Counted from the first letter of the stretch, positions 50,368-63,902 are shown. The stretch is DNA of 64,000 nucleotides from Pogonophryne albipinna (GCA_028583405.1 CM053256.1:18687534-18751533); one strand, 5' to 3'. Notes: generated by a model from the letters alone, not told the origin. Numbers and translations are program-made.

Positions 50368-51591
50368 TGCTTTGAAGCACTTCAGCAGGGAGTATATTTG
50401 ACACTTTGCTCAAGGTTTATACACTTCGCAGCACCATGCAAATGAAGCAGAGGGTGCAACTGATGTTCCATCTTCTTTTCTAACCCAACCTCAGCACTGG
50501 TTAAAAGCTTTTTGATGGTATTTTCATGTCTCTGAGGATCAACTTGGTTTTAATCAAGGCTCTTGACTGTGACCTGACATCAAATTGTGACTGATTAAAG
50601 GGGGGCTGTGACACTGGCAGATTGGTGGCAGGGACTCTTAACAGTACAGATTGGGTGATAATGAGGAAGTGCTCTAAACAGGCAATAATTGGTACTTCTG
50701 TAACTTCCCCTCAGAAAGTGATTTGGGGAGTCATGGGTCTTGGCTGAGGGAAGCTAGGAGGATGAATCTCTTGTGTGAAGTTGTGAGCGGGGTGAATTGG
50801 CAGGGTGGGCTCAGCCACTTGATCATCAGGGAAATTGTATGCTCTCGTGTAGCAAAGACAGTTAAAAAAAAAACAGGAAATAGGCAGTGTTGTTCTTTTG
50901 CTTCAAATAAATGTCAAAGACAAAGTTGGGAACAAATGGTCGATAACCCTGTTATGCATTTGTTGAATGCTAGCGCAAGAGCTTTTCCAATATCACTGTG
51001 AAGTTGTTACAACTGTCAGGTGACATAGGTGATACTCCAGAGTGCAAACGAAGTCCCTATGTTGCATCACATTTGAAACTATAGAATATCTACATGTTTA
51101 CTTGTCAATTAACATCACTTGGCCTTTCCTTAATCTTAATGGGACTAATTGGTTGATAAAGGTTAAATAAATAGGACTTCACCCGCCTTCTGTATTTGTC
51201 AAGAGATAATCGGAGAGATAGCCTTCCAGTATAAAGTCATGCAAACAGGATCTCATTAGCAAATGCAAATGAGAAAACACCAAATCTTCGCAGAGAGGCA
51301 GAAGTGTATCTCCATGGGATAGCTGGAACATGACAGCTCACCACCCGCCCCCACGCTGAGCACCAAATGTGATGGTCCGCTCCTGCTGCTACTCTTAACA
51401 GGATGTAGGACCAAACCATAAATGTAAGCATTGGGAGGGTGGGGGTAAGGAAGTGGGTCGCTATAGAGGCCTTTACCTTCTGCCATTTAAAGCTTTAAAA
51501 AAATGTGTGACTATTGTGAAAAAAGAATCAAAATGGTATCTGTTTAAAAGTTATTTATCAAGAGAGGGTTATATGAGCAATACAATACAAG

Positions 51592-51632
51592 ATAAGATAA
51601 ACCTTTATTAATCCCCATAGGGAAATTCAGTA
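51592..51632 (-). mobile_element. LINE 3' tail remnant
   Basis: On the minus strand it reads AATTTCCCTATGGGGATTAA followed by TAAAGGTTTATC, the familiar end of a fish L2/CR1-type LINE. No coding part is attached. Confidence 0.6.
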
Positions 51633-54219
51633 ATAGCCATAAGAGATTTTGTTTTTTATATAAAAGGATAAACCGTATATTAGAAAGTAAGTAATTAAAC
51701 TCAGAAAAGCGTGTGCATTATCTACCTTTTATAAATGAATTTTTTACTTTTTTTGTATCTGAGCTTGAAGAACTTTTGATAAGGAAATAAATACTTTGAC
51801 CAAAGAAAGTTGTTATTTTATGCAATGGTAACTAATTAACACAAGGAAGTAAAAGATGAGCTGTTAAAATCGAATTACAAATGTTCATGGGCTGCAAGGT
51901 AGAATAATTATCTTTGTATGCAAATCACATCACAAGAGGGGAGGACATAGTTCTGGGTTCCTGTGTGCTCTGTGAAGGCCACTAGGAGGGCAGAACGCTG
52001 AGATCATATTCAATTAAAGTGATAATTAATTAGGTTTGTATGTCTGTAAGTTGTTGAGAGGGCATTTCCCAGGAAGTGAAAAAGGCAAACCCTCACTGAC
52101 AATCAGATCTCTGGTGTGGAGAGCGTGTCTGTCGTGACATCACAAGCTGCGGCGGGCATAGTTCCTGGCATGGCTTCAGACCAACAGACCTTCTGCTGCC
52201 AGCAGGGCGGCAGTGGCCCAGGGCAGGGCGGCTATGGCCAGGTCACCAGCTTTTTCCTCCTGCCTGGCATGAGCACTGTGGGAGGGGGGGGGGGGGGCAG
52301 CAAGATGGCAAGATGTCAGAAACAGCCCTTTAGACGTGTCAAAAAGCAGGCACAGCTAGGGAAAGCTGCTCATCGAGCGTGACACAGACACAAGTGAGGC
52401 CATCATGCAGACAGGCTGACCAATAAACTCATGATAACCAAATAGCATATTCGCATAAAGGATTTGTGTTACATCTGTGGTGAAAAGTGATGGATTTTTT
52501 ATCTAGAACTTGATATTGTTTTACATCACAGAGAGCTATAGTATTTATTCTGCCCTTATGCCCAGAATAAAATCAATACAATTCTGGAAATTGATTTTTA
52601 AGATCCTTGGACAAGTTTTTAAGACAGATTAAATGCTTTAGTTTGAATAAAAGCTCTGTTTTTTTACACAAAGAAGTTTGACCAAATTATTAAAAATGAC
52701 ATATTGGCATACTCTGTGTTAATCATGACAAATCCAAAGTATATGAACATATATTGGTTATTTCAACATATACAATCATTTACACTAAAAATCCATTCAC
52801 AGTGTATGTGTACTGCAGCTTTCATGCCGCTGTAAAGTGGCATATTGGACTGGCTCCACTCTTTTGATGTCACAATCAGGCATGTATTAACCAGTTCTCC
52901 ATCTTCAGATTTAAGGTGGGCACATAATACATTTCCCCCTATCATTAGATGAATGTTCCAACAGCGTGAAACTGCACACCGCACACCATCCAAGTGCAGT
53001 ATAGACACATTTTGAGTGGAGGGGGGACCTTTAAGATATTTCTGAAGGCGAGTGAATGCAGAAAATGTGTGAGAGTGTGGGAAACCCTGCACTGCAGGGA
53101 CAAACAGAAACTTATCAGCACTTAGCACGTTCACACTGCTGACTAACTGTTTTTACCATCCATACATTTGACCATTATGTGTTTTTGTGTCAGATGGGTC
53201 ATTTGCTAGATAAAGAAAGACAAAGCTAAAGTAATAAAGAGAGGTAACATGCTTGGGTTTCAATCAAATTAAGATAGAGTGAACAATTGGTAAAATTCAC
53301 ATGTAAGATACAAATAGTAAATGATCTAAGAATAAGAGTACAAAGATCCTCTCAAGCAGTAGGTGTAGGGGAACCAGGGGGAAAAGTTATCATTTTAAAC
53401 TTAATTTAGGACCACTAAAACTTCTTGTGCACAGTTAGTTCTGTGAATTCTCACTATATATTCATGACTTCCTGAAATAAACAACTCAATGAGTTTATCA
53501 GTGCAATCAGCAGAGATGTATTAGCTTTAGATTGTTTGCTGTTCAAACAGTTTACCCAAATAGTTGATTTGTCTGCTTCAATAATCCTCTCACTGTCATT
53601 GTCATGTAAACTTTCCTAAGAGCGCAGCAGCAGCTGAGCATCGTCTGGTGTTGAGGAGAGCTGGGCTTTAAGTGCCCCATTCACACAGTAATACAGCATC
53701 ATTTGGAGTCTGAATTTGGTTCCCTTTGAAATAGAGATATGAGTCCCTATAGCTCCCAAATGATCTGTGAATTCTTTGTGCTTTTGTGACAGAGGTATGT
53801 GTATATTGGGGAAACAGTTCGGCAACATTCATCATCAGCAGTGTACCTTTTTGTTGGGGATGAACCAAAGAAAAAATCAAGAGAGCCACAGGTTTGTATA
53901 GTGACAGATATTTAAAATAACATGTATTTGTGTGTATTCTTTACACTAAGTTTTCACTCTTTTCAGACCGTTGGAAAAATCCCAGAGATGCAAAGTAACA
54001 AGTTCAGCAATAGTTTATATCTCTAAAAGTTACCTTGACGTGTATTAGCAGCAACTCTTATTCTGATTTGAGGCTTTTTTTAGGCTATTTTTAAGATATA
54101 TATATATATATATAACGTTGTGGCCGGATCAGCACCACCTTCCAGATATATGAACATAAAACTGGATTTATTTCAATTTGAGACTTTATATTTGTATATT
54201 TCATCATACACGTTGCACT

Positions 54220-55544
54220 CAAGCCCGCCTTAACCTGCCATCAGGCCCTGGGGCTGATGGGTTTTGTAGGCCCCCTATTTAAACAACAAATCAAAGTCAT
54301 TTATAGCCTCGGCAGGCTCTGTGATCGCACTTCTCCACTCTGCTCTACGCGCGCCTGGTCCTCTCCTCCAGATGAGTGACGTATCGGGCCTCCCTCATGT
54401 ATTTGTCCGGTTGCCGTTGGCTCCCCTCCACGTAGCAAGTCCTCGTCGTCCTCTCCATCTCCTCCAACAGATAATGTCCCTCCTGTCTGTTTTTCCTCTC
54501 CCGCTACTCCATCGCTATCAGAACCAGACGGCCTACTTGGCTCCCAGGCCCCGCGGCCGGCACCGCTGCCGCTCGGTACAGAACTCATCTGTCCTTCCTC
54601 CTCATCCAGGGCATACAGGTTTAAAATAACCTGTAAGCTTCGGCATTTTTTGTAATAGCTGCTTGTCTCGAAACTTCTTTTCCCTCAACAATTTCTTTTG
54701 CCGAGCGCGACTCTCAAACTTTTTCTTCTCAAACTTTTTCTCCTAAACAACCTTCATCTGTCACTCAATCACTCGCAATTTGAATAAGTCACATGTGAAA
54801 CATATTCTCATTCTGATTGGCTGTTAAGTGGTGCCCACTGTCTGTTATGGAGTCATCATTTTTGAGAAAAATCTCTGGAATCCATCGATCTGATTGATTA
54901 GCGGAGCAAATGATAAAAATAGTATGGAGGGAAGATATTTTCGTTTGGATTACTGGTCTGGGGGAAGCTCAGGAGTGTGTGTGTGTGTATAAGTGTGTGT
55001 TTGTGTATTTTTGCGTTTGTGTGCATTGTGTTTGTTTCCCGGGGAAAACACTCACGAGAAACACCGGCTGTTGTTATGCCTGCTGTGACGTCACGTTACT
55101 CCGTTCTCCGCTTGTAATTATGCCGAAGCTTCAAAGCTGTATTTATCATCTGAATTTGCCGAATCAAGTTTAATATTCTGAAAGCCAATACTTTGTTTAT
55201 TTGAAACCAGATGAAAACAAACTGTCACGGACCCTGCCGTGTTATCTATGATTACTATACGCCTTACATTCATAATTTCAGCGGAGGGAGGGGAAGCGGC
55301 GCTGTGGAAGAGCAGAGTGGCGAGGGAGAGCATGTCTTCTTCCATTTACAAGCTTCAAAAATGTATTTATCGTATGATTTTGAAAATAAAACTTTCATAT
55401 TCTGAAAGCGAAGACTTTGTTTATTTTTATTTTTTTAAAAACACCCGAAAAAAAAAAAAAAAGGTTTTATTTTATTTATTTTATTGGCTCATGATAGGCC
55501 CCTGGGCTTCAGCCCAGGTCAGCCCGTGCATTAAGGCGGCCCTG
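54220..55544 (-). mobile_element. hAT element (1.3 kb) with a transposase remnant
   Basis: The ends CAAGCCCGCCTTAA and TTAAGGCGGCCCTG are inverted and flanked by exact 8-bp GTTGCACT at 54212-54219 and 55545-55552. On the minus strand, near 54750-54600, a lysine-rich lead-in is followed by MPKLTGYFKPVCPG, like the start of a hAT (ZMYM-like) transposase; a stop follows soon after. A segment of about 70 bases near 55130-55200 recurs at about 55360-55430. The right end lies 1.7 kb before the eomes start codon. Confidence 0.9.
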
Positions 55545-55552
55545 GTTGCACT

Positions 55553-56999
55553 ACAGGCCCCTAAAGGAACTATCTAAGCCCTGAAGGGAGAGTTTTTGTT
55601 GGTGTATGTGAGGAGGACGAGACGAATGAATTGGGGAAGAGCCTCACTCGTATACACCCTGGCAGTGATGTGATGCCCCTCCCCTGGAGATCAGAGGAGA
55701 ATCTGATAATAGGCTGCTATCTGTGCGTTATGGCCACACAGAGAGAGCGCCTCTCCTATCAGAGCATCCTCCTCCTCCTCCTCCCCATGACTCAGGCTTT
55801 ACTTTTACTCCAACATGCTGTCCTGTGTTGCCATGGACTCAGATGAGAAGGCTTCTTCGCGCATTGATGTTGCCTAAGTTTTGTATCGCTGAAATTATTC
55901 GCTTGAACGAAAACAGGAGGCATTTTCCCTTGGTAAGTTTATATATTTGTATTTTTAGATAAAAATGAGTACCTTTGAATGCATGACACTTCGATTAAAC
56001 ATTTGATAATTAAAAAATTGAAATAGAATATACATGGAAACTGTAATCGCTCCAAAATACACCTTAAATTATTTGAAATGATTTACAGGCAATTGAGCCA
56101 CATTTTATTGTATACACATTTTTCTTTTATTTGGATAGGATATTTTACATTTGTTTTTTTCTCGTTTTCTCACGCCGAACTGTCTGATCTAACCAACATC
56201 ACAGGTTTCTTCAAACGGAAACATAATTGGCTATTTCTCTATTTCACGTTGGGTATCCCGTTGGGACACAGAGTCGTTTCAGAATTGAATGAATGCAAAT
56301 TCATTATCTCTGAATAATAATTTAGGATTAACAGCATCCTGTCTATTATCTAGAAAGTCGCTACATTTTTACATTTATTTGTGTGTTGATAAAATAATAA
56401 ATACAGATCTGATAGCGTTTCGTAATTATGTGTGATTATCTTGTAAAATATGAAAAGCCATTAGTCTATAAGAACAATTTGAGTTACTACAATGTTTGCG
56501 GTTCAAATTGAACATTTAAAATGTTGCACTAATTTCAAGAATCGAACGCGAGCTTTCACTTCAGATTTATACTACAAAGTTACTCCACCAAAATCGTATC
56601 ATTTGTCGTACAAGATTAACGAGAAATCTCGAGGAGGTTAACCACCTGAATTTATTTTTGATTTGGTCCGTTAGTTAGCTAGCTTAGGCTACATATAGGC
56701 TATTTGTGATGGTTGTATTTGAACTATTGACTTTAGTGGCCACGGCAGTTTATTTTATTACCTTGAATTATATCAACAATTTTCATCTGATTTAAAAAAA
56801 AAAAAAAGACAAATAACTAAAGGAGAAATAGAAACGGAGGTCTATGGTAAATATGACATAGGCTACTTTAAAGTCAGTGATTTGTTATAGACAATAAAAT
56901 GATCAGTTCAAGTTTTGATAGACTTCAGGACCACACCCTGAATCACTGCAGGAAGAAGTGATAATGGCTTTCCTTTGAAGACGGATTACTATTTGGTCG
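55553..56999. other. eomes proximal upstream region
   Basis: No gene is seen. It probably contains the eomes promoter and transcription start, but no TATA box or initiator could be chosen with confidence. An ATGCAAAT octamer lies at 56293-56300. Confidence 0.4.
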
Positions 57000-57210
57000 T
57001 CTGCTTATTATGGCGCCAGTTTAAGGCCTTTCAAGTTATGGTAAACCAGGTAACCGACCCCACTAACTTCATGGGCTGCTATCAACTGCATGCATATGTT
57101 TCTGTCTTCAGACTGGTGTGGATGCTCGCATGAGACTCCTGGAAAAAAGAACCATCTTATCTGGGATCGAAGTAAGCAACTAATCTCCAATACAAGGCAA
57201 CAAATCAGTC
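57000..57210 (+). promoter_or_regulatory. eomes 5' leader, with an exon-like segment
   Basis: The leader carries an in-frame stop at 57181-57183. A strong acceptor (TCTGTCTTCAG, ending 57111) and a strong donor (GAA|GTAAGC at 57171/57172) bracket a 60-base segment. The remaining 39 bases before the ATG are too short for an intron, so splicing there would have to skip to a later exon. The transcription start is not visible. Confidence 0.35.
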
Positions 57211-60200
57211 ATGCTCGGCGGTGAAGGGGAGAGCAGCAGCTTCTCCTCAAAGGAGGCAGCGGGGGACAGGCGCAAGTCTCCGGCTGTAGAGGCGGAGAAC
57301 CCGGCGGCTGGCAGCAGATACACAGAGCACGGGATGGGTGCAGACCGTTCATACTACCTCCATTCTACTGTTTCTAAACAAAGTCCAGAAACACCGAGTC
57401 CCTGCTCTTTTATCCCTTACACCCCCTGTGGGACGGTGTACACCCCGTCCAGCGCCACCAGGTACCCCTCATCTCTCCACCTGGGCTCCGTGCTGCCTCC
57501 CGCGGGGTTTCCCCCCTCCTCCGGCCGCAGTCACTTCAGCCCGGCTTACCAGCTCGGGCAGAGCCCCGGCTGCCTCTACCCGCCCTACACCAGCTCTGGC
57601 TCGGCTCTGAGCAACCTGAATCTACCCACCATAGGCCCGGGGATGAGGGCCCAGGTTTACCTCTGCAACCGGCCGATGTGGCTCAAGTTCCACCGGCACC
57701 AGACCGAGATGATAATCACCAAGCAGGGCAGGTGAGATGGAGGGTCAGGAGGGTGTATCTTTAGTGATTTTCATAGGGATTTAGTGACGTGTCTATTCAT
57801 TAATTATATCTTTATTTGCTCGGAAACAAGGAGATTTTTTTGTTATGCTAAAACTTTCTGTAATTTGTTGTATTTTGCTGTGTGTCTGCAGACGGATGTT
57901 TCCGTTTCTCAGTTTTAACATAGCTGGTCTCAACCTGACAGCGCACTACAACGTGTTTGTGGAGGTGGTGCTGGCGGACCCTAACCACTGGAGATTTCAG
58001 GGTGGCAAGTGGGTGACCTGTGGGAAGGCAGACAACAGCAGCCAAGGTACTGAAACTGTTTTTCAACATTTCCTTTAGTTCGATGTTGAATTGATGTTCG
58101 TGTTGGGTTATACATTAAGGGCTAACTATCTTGTTTCAATAATAAAAACTAAAAACTTTGGAAATAAGTGAAACGGGGAAATAAAATATTTCTTATTTGA
58201 AAAAAAAGAATTTTATTCAACCTTTTTTTTACGAGTGGTTTTGAAATAAGGTGTGCAAAATCACGTATTAAAAAAACAATAATTCAGTAACTTATGGTTC
58301 TCTTTCTCTTTATTTATTTATTTCAGGAAACAAAGTGTACATCCACCCAGAGTCTCCAAACACCGGGGCACACTGGATGAGACAAGAGATCTCCTTCAGC
58401 AAACTGAAACTCACGAACAACAAAGGAACAAATATCAATACTTCACAAGTATGGCAAATAAAAGAAAATACAGAAATAAAATTCCCTCCCGAATATTAAA
58501 ATAATTAGTTTTGAAATGTATTGTAATACATCTTAAAGTAAAACAAATATCTATTAATAATGCGGTGCATGCAAACCATTTAATTTGGAGAAAAAAACCA
58601 TAGCACACTCGTGTGTATTTTAAAACTATGAATAACTTTTTTGAAAACGTCATTATTTGTGTTTGGAAGAAAATTAATTTGCGTATTTTGGCCAAACCAT
58701 TTGTAGATTATATATTGGTTATTGTAATGGATTGGATGGTGTTTACATGCAGATGGTTGTCCTGCAATCGCTGCATAAGTACCAGCCCAGGCTGCACATC
58801 GTGGAGGTGACGGAGGACGGGGTGGAGGACATCAGCAGTGAGGGGAAGACTCAGAGCTTCACCTTCCCAGAGAACCAGTTTATAGCTGTGACTGCCTACC
58901 AGAACACTGATGTAAGCATTAAAACAAACACACTTCTGTGTATTTCTATAGAAAGTTATTATTGCTTCGACTAAAATCCCTGTTTTACAACAATTTATTT
59001 GTTCTGCTCTATCAGTGTATTTGTAAATTCCCATTAAAATTCAACATTGGATGACATTTTCTAATGTTAACATTATGTTTCTGTGTAGAAATGTAACTGC
59101 ATGATGCTTCTTTACATTTTTCTCTGCTGATCTTCACATATACATATTAATTGTATCCTTCCATTTTGCTTTGTTATAGATCACACAGCTGAAAATTGAT
59201 CACAACCCCTTTGCCAAAGGATTCAGAGACAATTACGATTCGTGAGTATTTTTACTTAATTGTCACACATTGTTGAACAGTTACAAACTGAATATAAAAA
59301 TACAATTTTTACAACATAGGGCTTTCAGTTTTGTATTGCATCAAACTCTGTTGTAAATGGTTTCTTAAATTTGCCAACTTAATTTTTGTTGTTTCATGGG
59401 AGTTTGCCAACTCATTTTGAAAGATGTTTTTTTTACCCAGACACTGCCCTTCCTTGACCTCAAGTTCATACGTACATATATTTTCCAGGATGTACGCAGC
59501 CCCAGAGAACGACCGCCTCACACCATCTCCTACCAGCTCTCCCCGTGCACACCAGATCGTCCCTGGGGCCCGGTACGCCATGCAGCCCCTCTTCCAGGAC
59601 CAATTTGTCAATAACCTCCCTCAGAATCGCTACTACAACAGCGAGAGAGCGGTGCCGCAGACAAACAGCCTCCTCTCACCTCAGGCAGAGGACGCCACTT
59701 CGCAGAGGTGGTTTGTCACCTCCATGCAGCAAGGGGGAAACGGCACTAGCACCAACAAGCTAGATCTGACACCCTATGATGGGGAATACTCAAGCTCCCT
59801 GCTTCCCTATGGTATCAAATCCCTATCCATGCAAACATCCCACGCTCTCAGCTACTACCCAGACTCTCCCTTCACCACCATGTCTGCAGGCTGGGGGTCC
59901 CGAGCAGCATACCAGAGGAAGGTTTCTCCAAGCCTGCCTTGGTCCCCTAGGCCCAGCACCACAACTGGTTTTCCAGAAGACTTAGACAAAGTGAAAGTAC
60001 AGATAGAAGAGGAGGTGAACGGCAGTGCAAGCCTGATCTCCTCCTGGACAGAGACTCAACCATCAGCTCTGTCCTTAGACAAGACAGATTCATACTCAAC
60101 GGCATGCAAACGAAGGCGCTTGTCTCTCAATGGCCCCATCACAGAGGACTCAATCTCTGACATCAAGTGTGTGGACTTGGCCTCTGCTGCCATCAACAGT

Positions 60201-60272
60201 AGCTCCTATATCAAAGATGCCCCCTCATCCAAATGCATGGCAGCTTACTATTCCTTTTACACAAACCCTTGA
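57211..60272 (+). CDS. eomes: Eomesodermin (Tbr2), T-box transcription factor (6 coding exons, 600 aa)
   Basis: Coding exons: 57211-57731, 57892-58046, 58327-58448, 58753-58911, 59180-59241, 59489-60272; all introns GT-AG, all phases consistent. Residues about 148-338 form the T-box. Diagnostic runs include [20 protein letters not shown] (exon 1), ALFVEVV-type core in exon 2 (here [20 protein letters not shown]), and [16 protein letters not shown] (exon 5). The C-terminal part has the T-brain signatures [25 protein letters not shown] and a YYSFYTNP end, so it is EOMES rather than TBX21 or TBR1. Known role: nuclear activator in mesendoderm, forebrain and lymphocytes. The start is supported by an in-frame TAA at 57181. 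The N-terminus lacks the MQLG-type start and is shorter than in tetrapods, which may mark a teleost duplicate (eomesb); the paralogue is unresolved. Confidence 0.94.
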
Positions 60273-61560
60273 ATGGTTTCTCTCTGAAATGTTTTGTCTC
60301 TCATTGTGGCTGTTCTTCATCTGCCACCTTAAATGAGAATAGATAATATTTTGCTTTTCATATGTGGACAGTCAGAATTTGTCTCGGTAGTGATACATGT
60401 TGTGATAATATATATTTTTTTTTCCTTTTGTGGTAAGACAGAAAAAGTTCATATGACATACAGTAAAAGGTTAAAGGGCATGGGAGGCACAATAAGCATT
60501 CCGTGTTAGCGTGTTCCATCTATTCTGTCCTTCTGTTTACCTGAACAATATATTTTATCGCCACCTCATTTATGTAACTCTGTATTTTAAGTTTTGAAAG
60601 TGCCAAAGCATTTTTTAGGTTTCTCAGTGTGCATTCATTACTGTATCTGCCTTTACACTGATGATATGTGTTTACAAATTATTTATTGGAGGCCTGTGAA
60701 TATGACATTCGTGCACTCGTAAAATGTGAAGATAATATGCTGTACCTTCATTACAATGTTCGGATATTTGATAATAAAAGGCATATGTGTTCTACTGAGT
60801 ATCTGAATGGTTCATTGTGTCTGTTTTAATACAATATCCTTTATGTATTATGGGGTATTATACACATTTGTTTAAAACATGAATAAACAAAATCTACATT
60901 TAAATTGGTTTATTGCACATAAAGAAGCGGCACATGCAAAGGAGTGTGATTGTGTGTAAATCCAATTAAATTAATCTAACCAATGAGGCTTGTATTTATT
61001 TTTTGATAAATGCTTTAATAAATGCATGGCCCAAATCAAGGTCCTGGTGGTTGAAGTGAGACAAATCACAACTTCATGCCCATTTGAAAAGCATGATTTG
61101 TTTCCGTGGACTCTGTCGCACTCTAGTGGCATTTTATTGTAGTCACAGCTACAAAAATCAATCAATACAGCCTGTTGATTTGACAGGTCCCTTTGTGAAT
61201 TCAACATTAAAATTCGGTTATTTCTCAATTTCAATCTATTCTAAAACTATACTCTACAGTTGAACAATGGAGGATTTTAATTTGTTCCACTTTTTTTCTT
61301 TTCTTTTTAATATCTCATGTATTTTCTGTATATTGCAAACCGCAGGCTATTTGAATCATCTGAAAGCAACTGGCTTCTGATTCTGAGCCTTTGTGATAAA
61401 CAGGAAAAGGACACAATGGGCTTCCGAAAGAACGAACTAACACAAAAAGCATGCACTTTTTGGAATACTGCTTCTCATAGTCTTTCCAAAGTACTTCGAC
61501 AGTGTAAATTGAGGGTGTAAAACTCAATTAATAGCCTCAGTGTGTGTTTATCGTTCATAG
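60273..61560. other. eomes 3' UTR and flank
   Basis: AT-rich 3' UTR with AATAAA at 60773 and 60882. Beyond it nothing is recognised. Confidence 0.5.
60773..60778 (+). terminator. Likely eomes poly(A) signal
   Basis: AATAAA about 500 bases after the stop codon. A second AATAAA is at 60882-60887. Confidence 0.5.
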
Positions 61561-62678
61561 TTTAATCTGTCCGGAAAACGAGCCATTTCCATCCCCGCCT
61601 GTTGGGGCTTGTGCTGGCAAACCCGTAGAAGCCAGCAGAGTCAACGAAGAGTTGACAGGAACAACATCATTGCTTCGTGCACACATTTTGTATGGATTAC
61701 CTCACTAACAAGAAAAGCCTCTGTTCATTGTGCTAGCGAGTGACAGCTAATCCACAAGTTAAGGTCTACCACGGCGAGATGTACCACCTGTGTAAGTCTG
61801 AATACTTGTTACTCATTGTTTACTGTGAGTTTATCAACTGTGCTAGCTAAGTTGGCTAGCAGTGCAGTTAGCTTGCTAGCACGTCCGCTATCGTATGCAC
61901 TGACTTTAGCCAACGCAGACACTGGCGTCATGATGTTTTTATGTTTATGATTAACATCCAGCTAGCGAGGAATACTGTGTATTGTGGTTGAAACAAGCCC
62001 TTTCAACAAACGGAATGGTTTGCAGCTAACGTTATCTAAGGTCAGTTGACTGGTTGTTGTTGTTGTCATCAACCAGAAATGTAACAACGCGTTATCACGG
62101 ACTGTTCATTAACACAACACGCTGCTGTCGGTTAGAGCTAGTGAAAATGGTAAACACTACACAACATGGGGAAAGGCCTGCATGGAGGACTTTAGTGACA
62201 AGTGGCACTACGCAGACACACTGTTACATTAATGTCATGTTAATGTCCTGAGCTGATTATGTTGTATAGCTATTGTTAGGTGCTTGTGGGCGCTGTCATG
62301 GAGCATGGGTTGTCTCAATTGTCAGATATGTAATTAGTTATTTGTAGAGTTACCTTATCTGTGTTGCCATCTATGAGGTTATATAACTGTGTTCAAAGAT
62401 CAGGTGTTTACAAGTGTTCCCCTAGGTGGGACATGTTCTATTAGTCTTATTGTGAGTGTTTATGATGTCATGGCATCACATGGCACAAGCTTGGCACATA
62501 TGTATTGATGCAAGGCAAGTAACCTTGTTATAACTTTTGTTTTAGTGACTTATACTTGTGTTAGTGGTGTTTGTAAGTTAGGTGTTTAAGTTATACGAAT
62601 GAACAGTTCCTATTGCAAGGATGGCTGAAGATGATGTCATATACTAAAATGGCAATGTATTAACCATGGTATTAACAC
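61561..62678. promoter_or_regulatory. Possible promoter of a downstream gene
   Basis: The stretch 61560-62040 is richer in CpG than its surroundings. It holds ATGTACCACCTGT followed by a good donor (GTAAGT near 61792). This could be the first exon of a plus-strand gene that continues past the window, but no protein family is recognisable. The rest, to 62678, shows nothing. Confidence 0.25.
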
Positions 62679-63900
62679 CAGTGTTTCCCCTAGGATGGAG
62701 TCATAGCAGCGGTGCTAAGGCACGCGGGCCCAGCAAAATGTGAGCGCGGAGCATGTGGACATTTTAAGTGTGTGTGCGCGTGCGAAGTGCGCCCCGTCAT
62801 TGTGTTTCTATGTGTCTGCCAGCACAAGAAAGACACATACATCATTAAAGGCTTCAAATGTATTCAGTATTGTATGAACATTTTATAATTGGTGGTTGGA
62901 CATCACATCCTCTAGGGGGGTCCGGGGGTATGCCCCCCCGGGAAGATTATTTTTTACATTTTAATATATAATGCTTCAATCTGGTGCACTTTGAGCACAC
63001 AATGACTAGAGACTAGATCTAACTCTAAACACCCATATGAAAAAGATCGTTTTACATTTTAATAATCAAATAATTTAACATACCAATAACCTACCATAGC
63101 CAATAACACATATATGTAACTTATTTTATTTTTGTTGTTCATTTACATCACTTTCATCTGGCAATTTTTTTGTTTAATATCAGGTGTCAAAAGAGCATGG
63201 CACCTACAGTAGTAATGAATGTGCCAAATGTCTCCACTTCGTTCCACTGCCCCAGTGACTTGAATATCTTGGGTTCTGCCAAGGGGTTTACTTCCTTAGT
63301 TTTTCTCTCATATATCATTTGTCCTGCCTTGTTTCTTGATCCATATATGTTTTTGTTATGCTCTATACATAAAATGACTTGACTTGATTCGATTTAGTGA
63401 TGATGGCACAGTTGGCATCCTGCCTGAGAGCACTTTATTTTTCTGGGGGTCTTAAAGAATAGCTCTAAGGCTCTCCTAAAGGGAAAGTCTCTGGTTGGGG
63501 GGCCATTGATGCTCAATCGCATACAGGTGGCAAGGTGTTCCCCCTGCAAGCGATTTCTCAAGTCAGTCTTCACCTGTAAATACAAACATAATAATCAACA
63601 GACAAGTGGATGTGGAGCCCATGGGGTTGAGATTTGAATAAAGTCAAATAATGATATCACTTGTTCAAGTATCCTACCCGGTTCAATGTTGAGAAATCCC
63701 TCTCACAGTTTACACTGGAAACTGGGATGGTCAGGCCAATGGCAGCCAGCTTGCTCAGAGATGGGTAAAGCAGCCCCCATTCACCCACCTCTGATGCCAG
63801 TTCCTGCATCACCTGCTGCTGATCCAAGTCCTGAGACACATGAAACACAACATGAACATCAATCCAGGCTATAGAACTCCTGAAAAGGAATGTTACTGTT
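62679..63900 (-). mobile_element. hAT element, partial, with CAGTGTTTCCCC end
   Basis: The left end CAGTGTTTCCCCTA is a typical hAT terminus. The opposite end is not in the window. The part 62880-63130 resembles 9085-9300 inside the hAT element 7784-12148 (GGGGGGTCCG followed by ATGCYCCCC), so the two belong to related families. Confidence 0.75.
63394..63848 (-). pseudogene. hAT transposase, C-terminal exons
   Basis: The minus-strand reading at 63848-63680 contains ELASEVGEWGLLYPSLSKLA and IPVSSVNCERDFSTLNRV, the hAT dimerisation motif. After a short intron-like gap, 63585-63400 continues with VKTDLRNRLQGEHLATCMRL and RDFPFRRALELFF, the usual end of ZMYM1-like hAT transposases. The upstream exons would lie beyond the window or are lost. 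Confidence 0.82.
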
Positions 63901-63902
63901 AG

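Noticed and set aside
57211..60272. TBX21 (T-bet) as the identity of the T-box gene
   Set aside because: The C-terminal motifs ([27 protein letters not shown]) and the azi2-cmc1 neighbours match EOMES.
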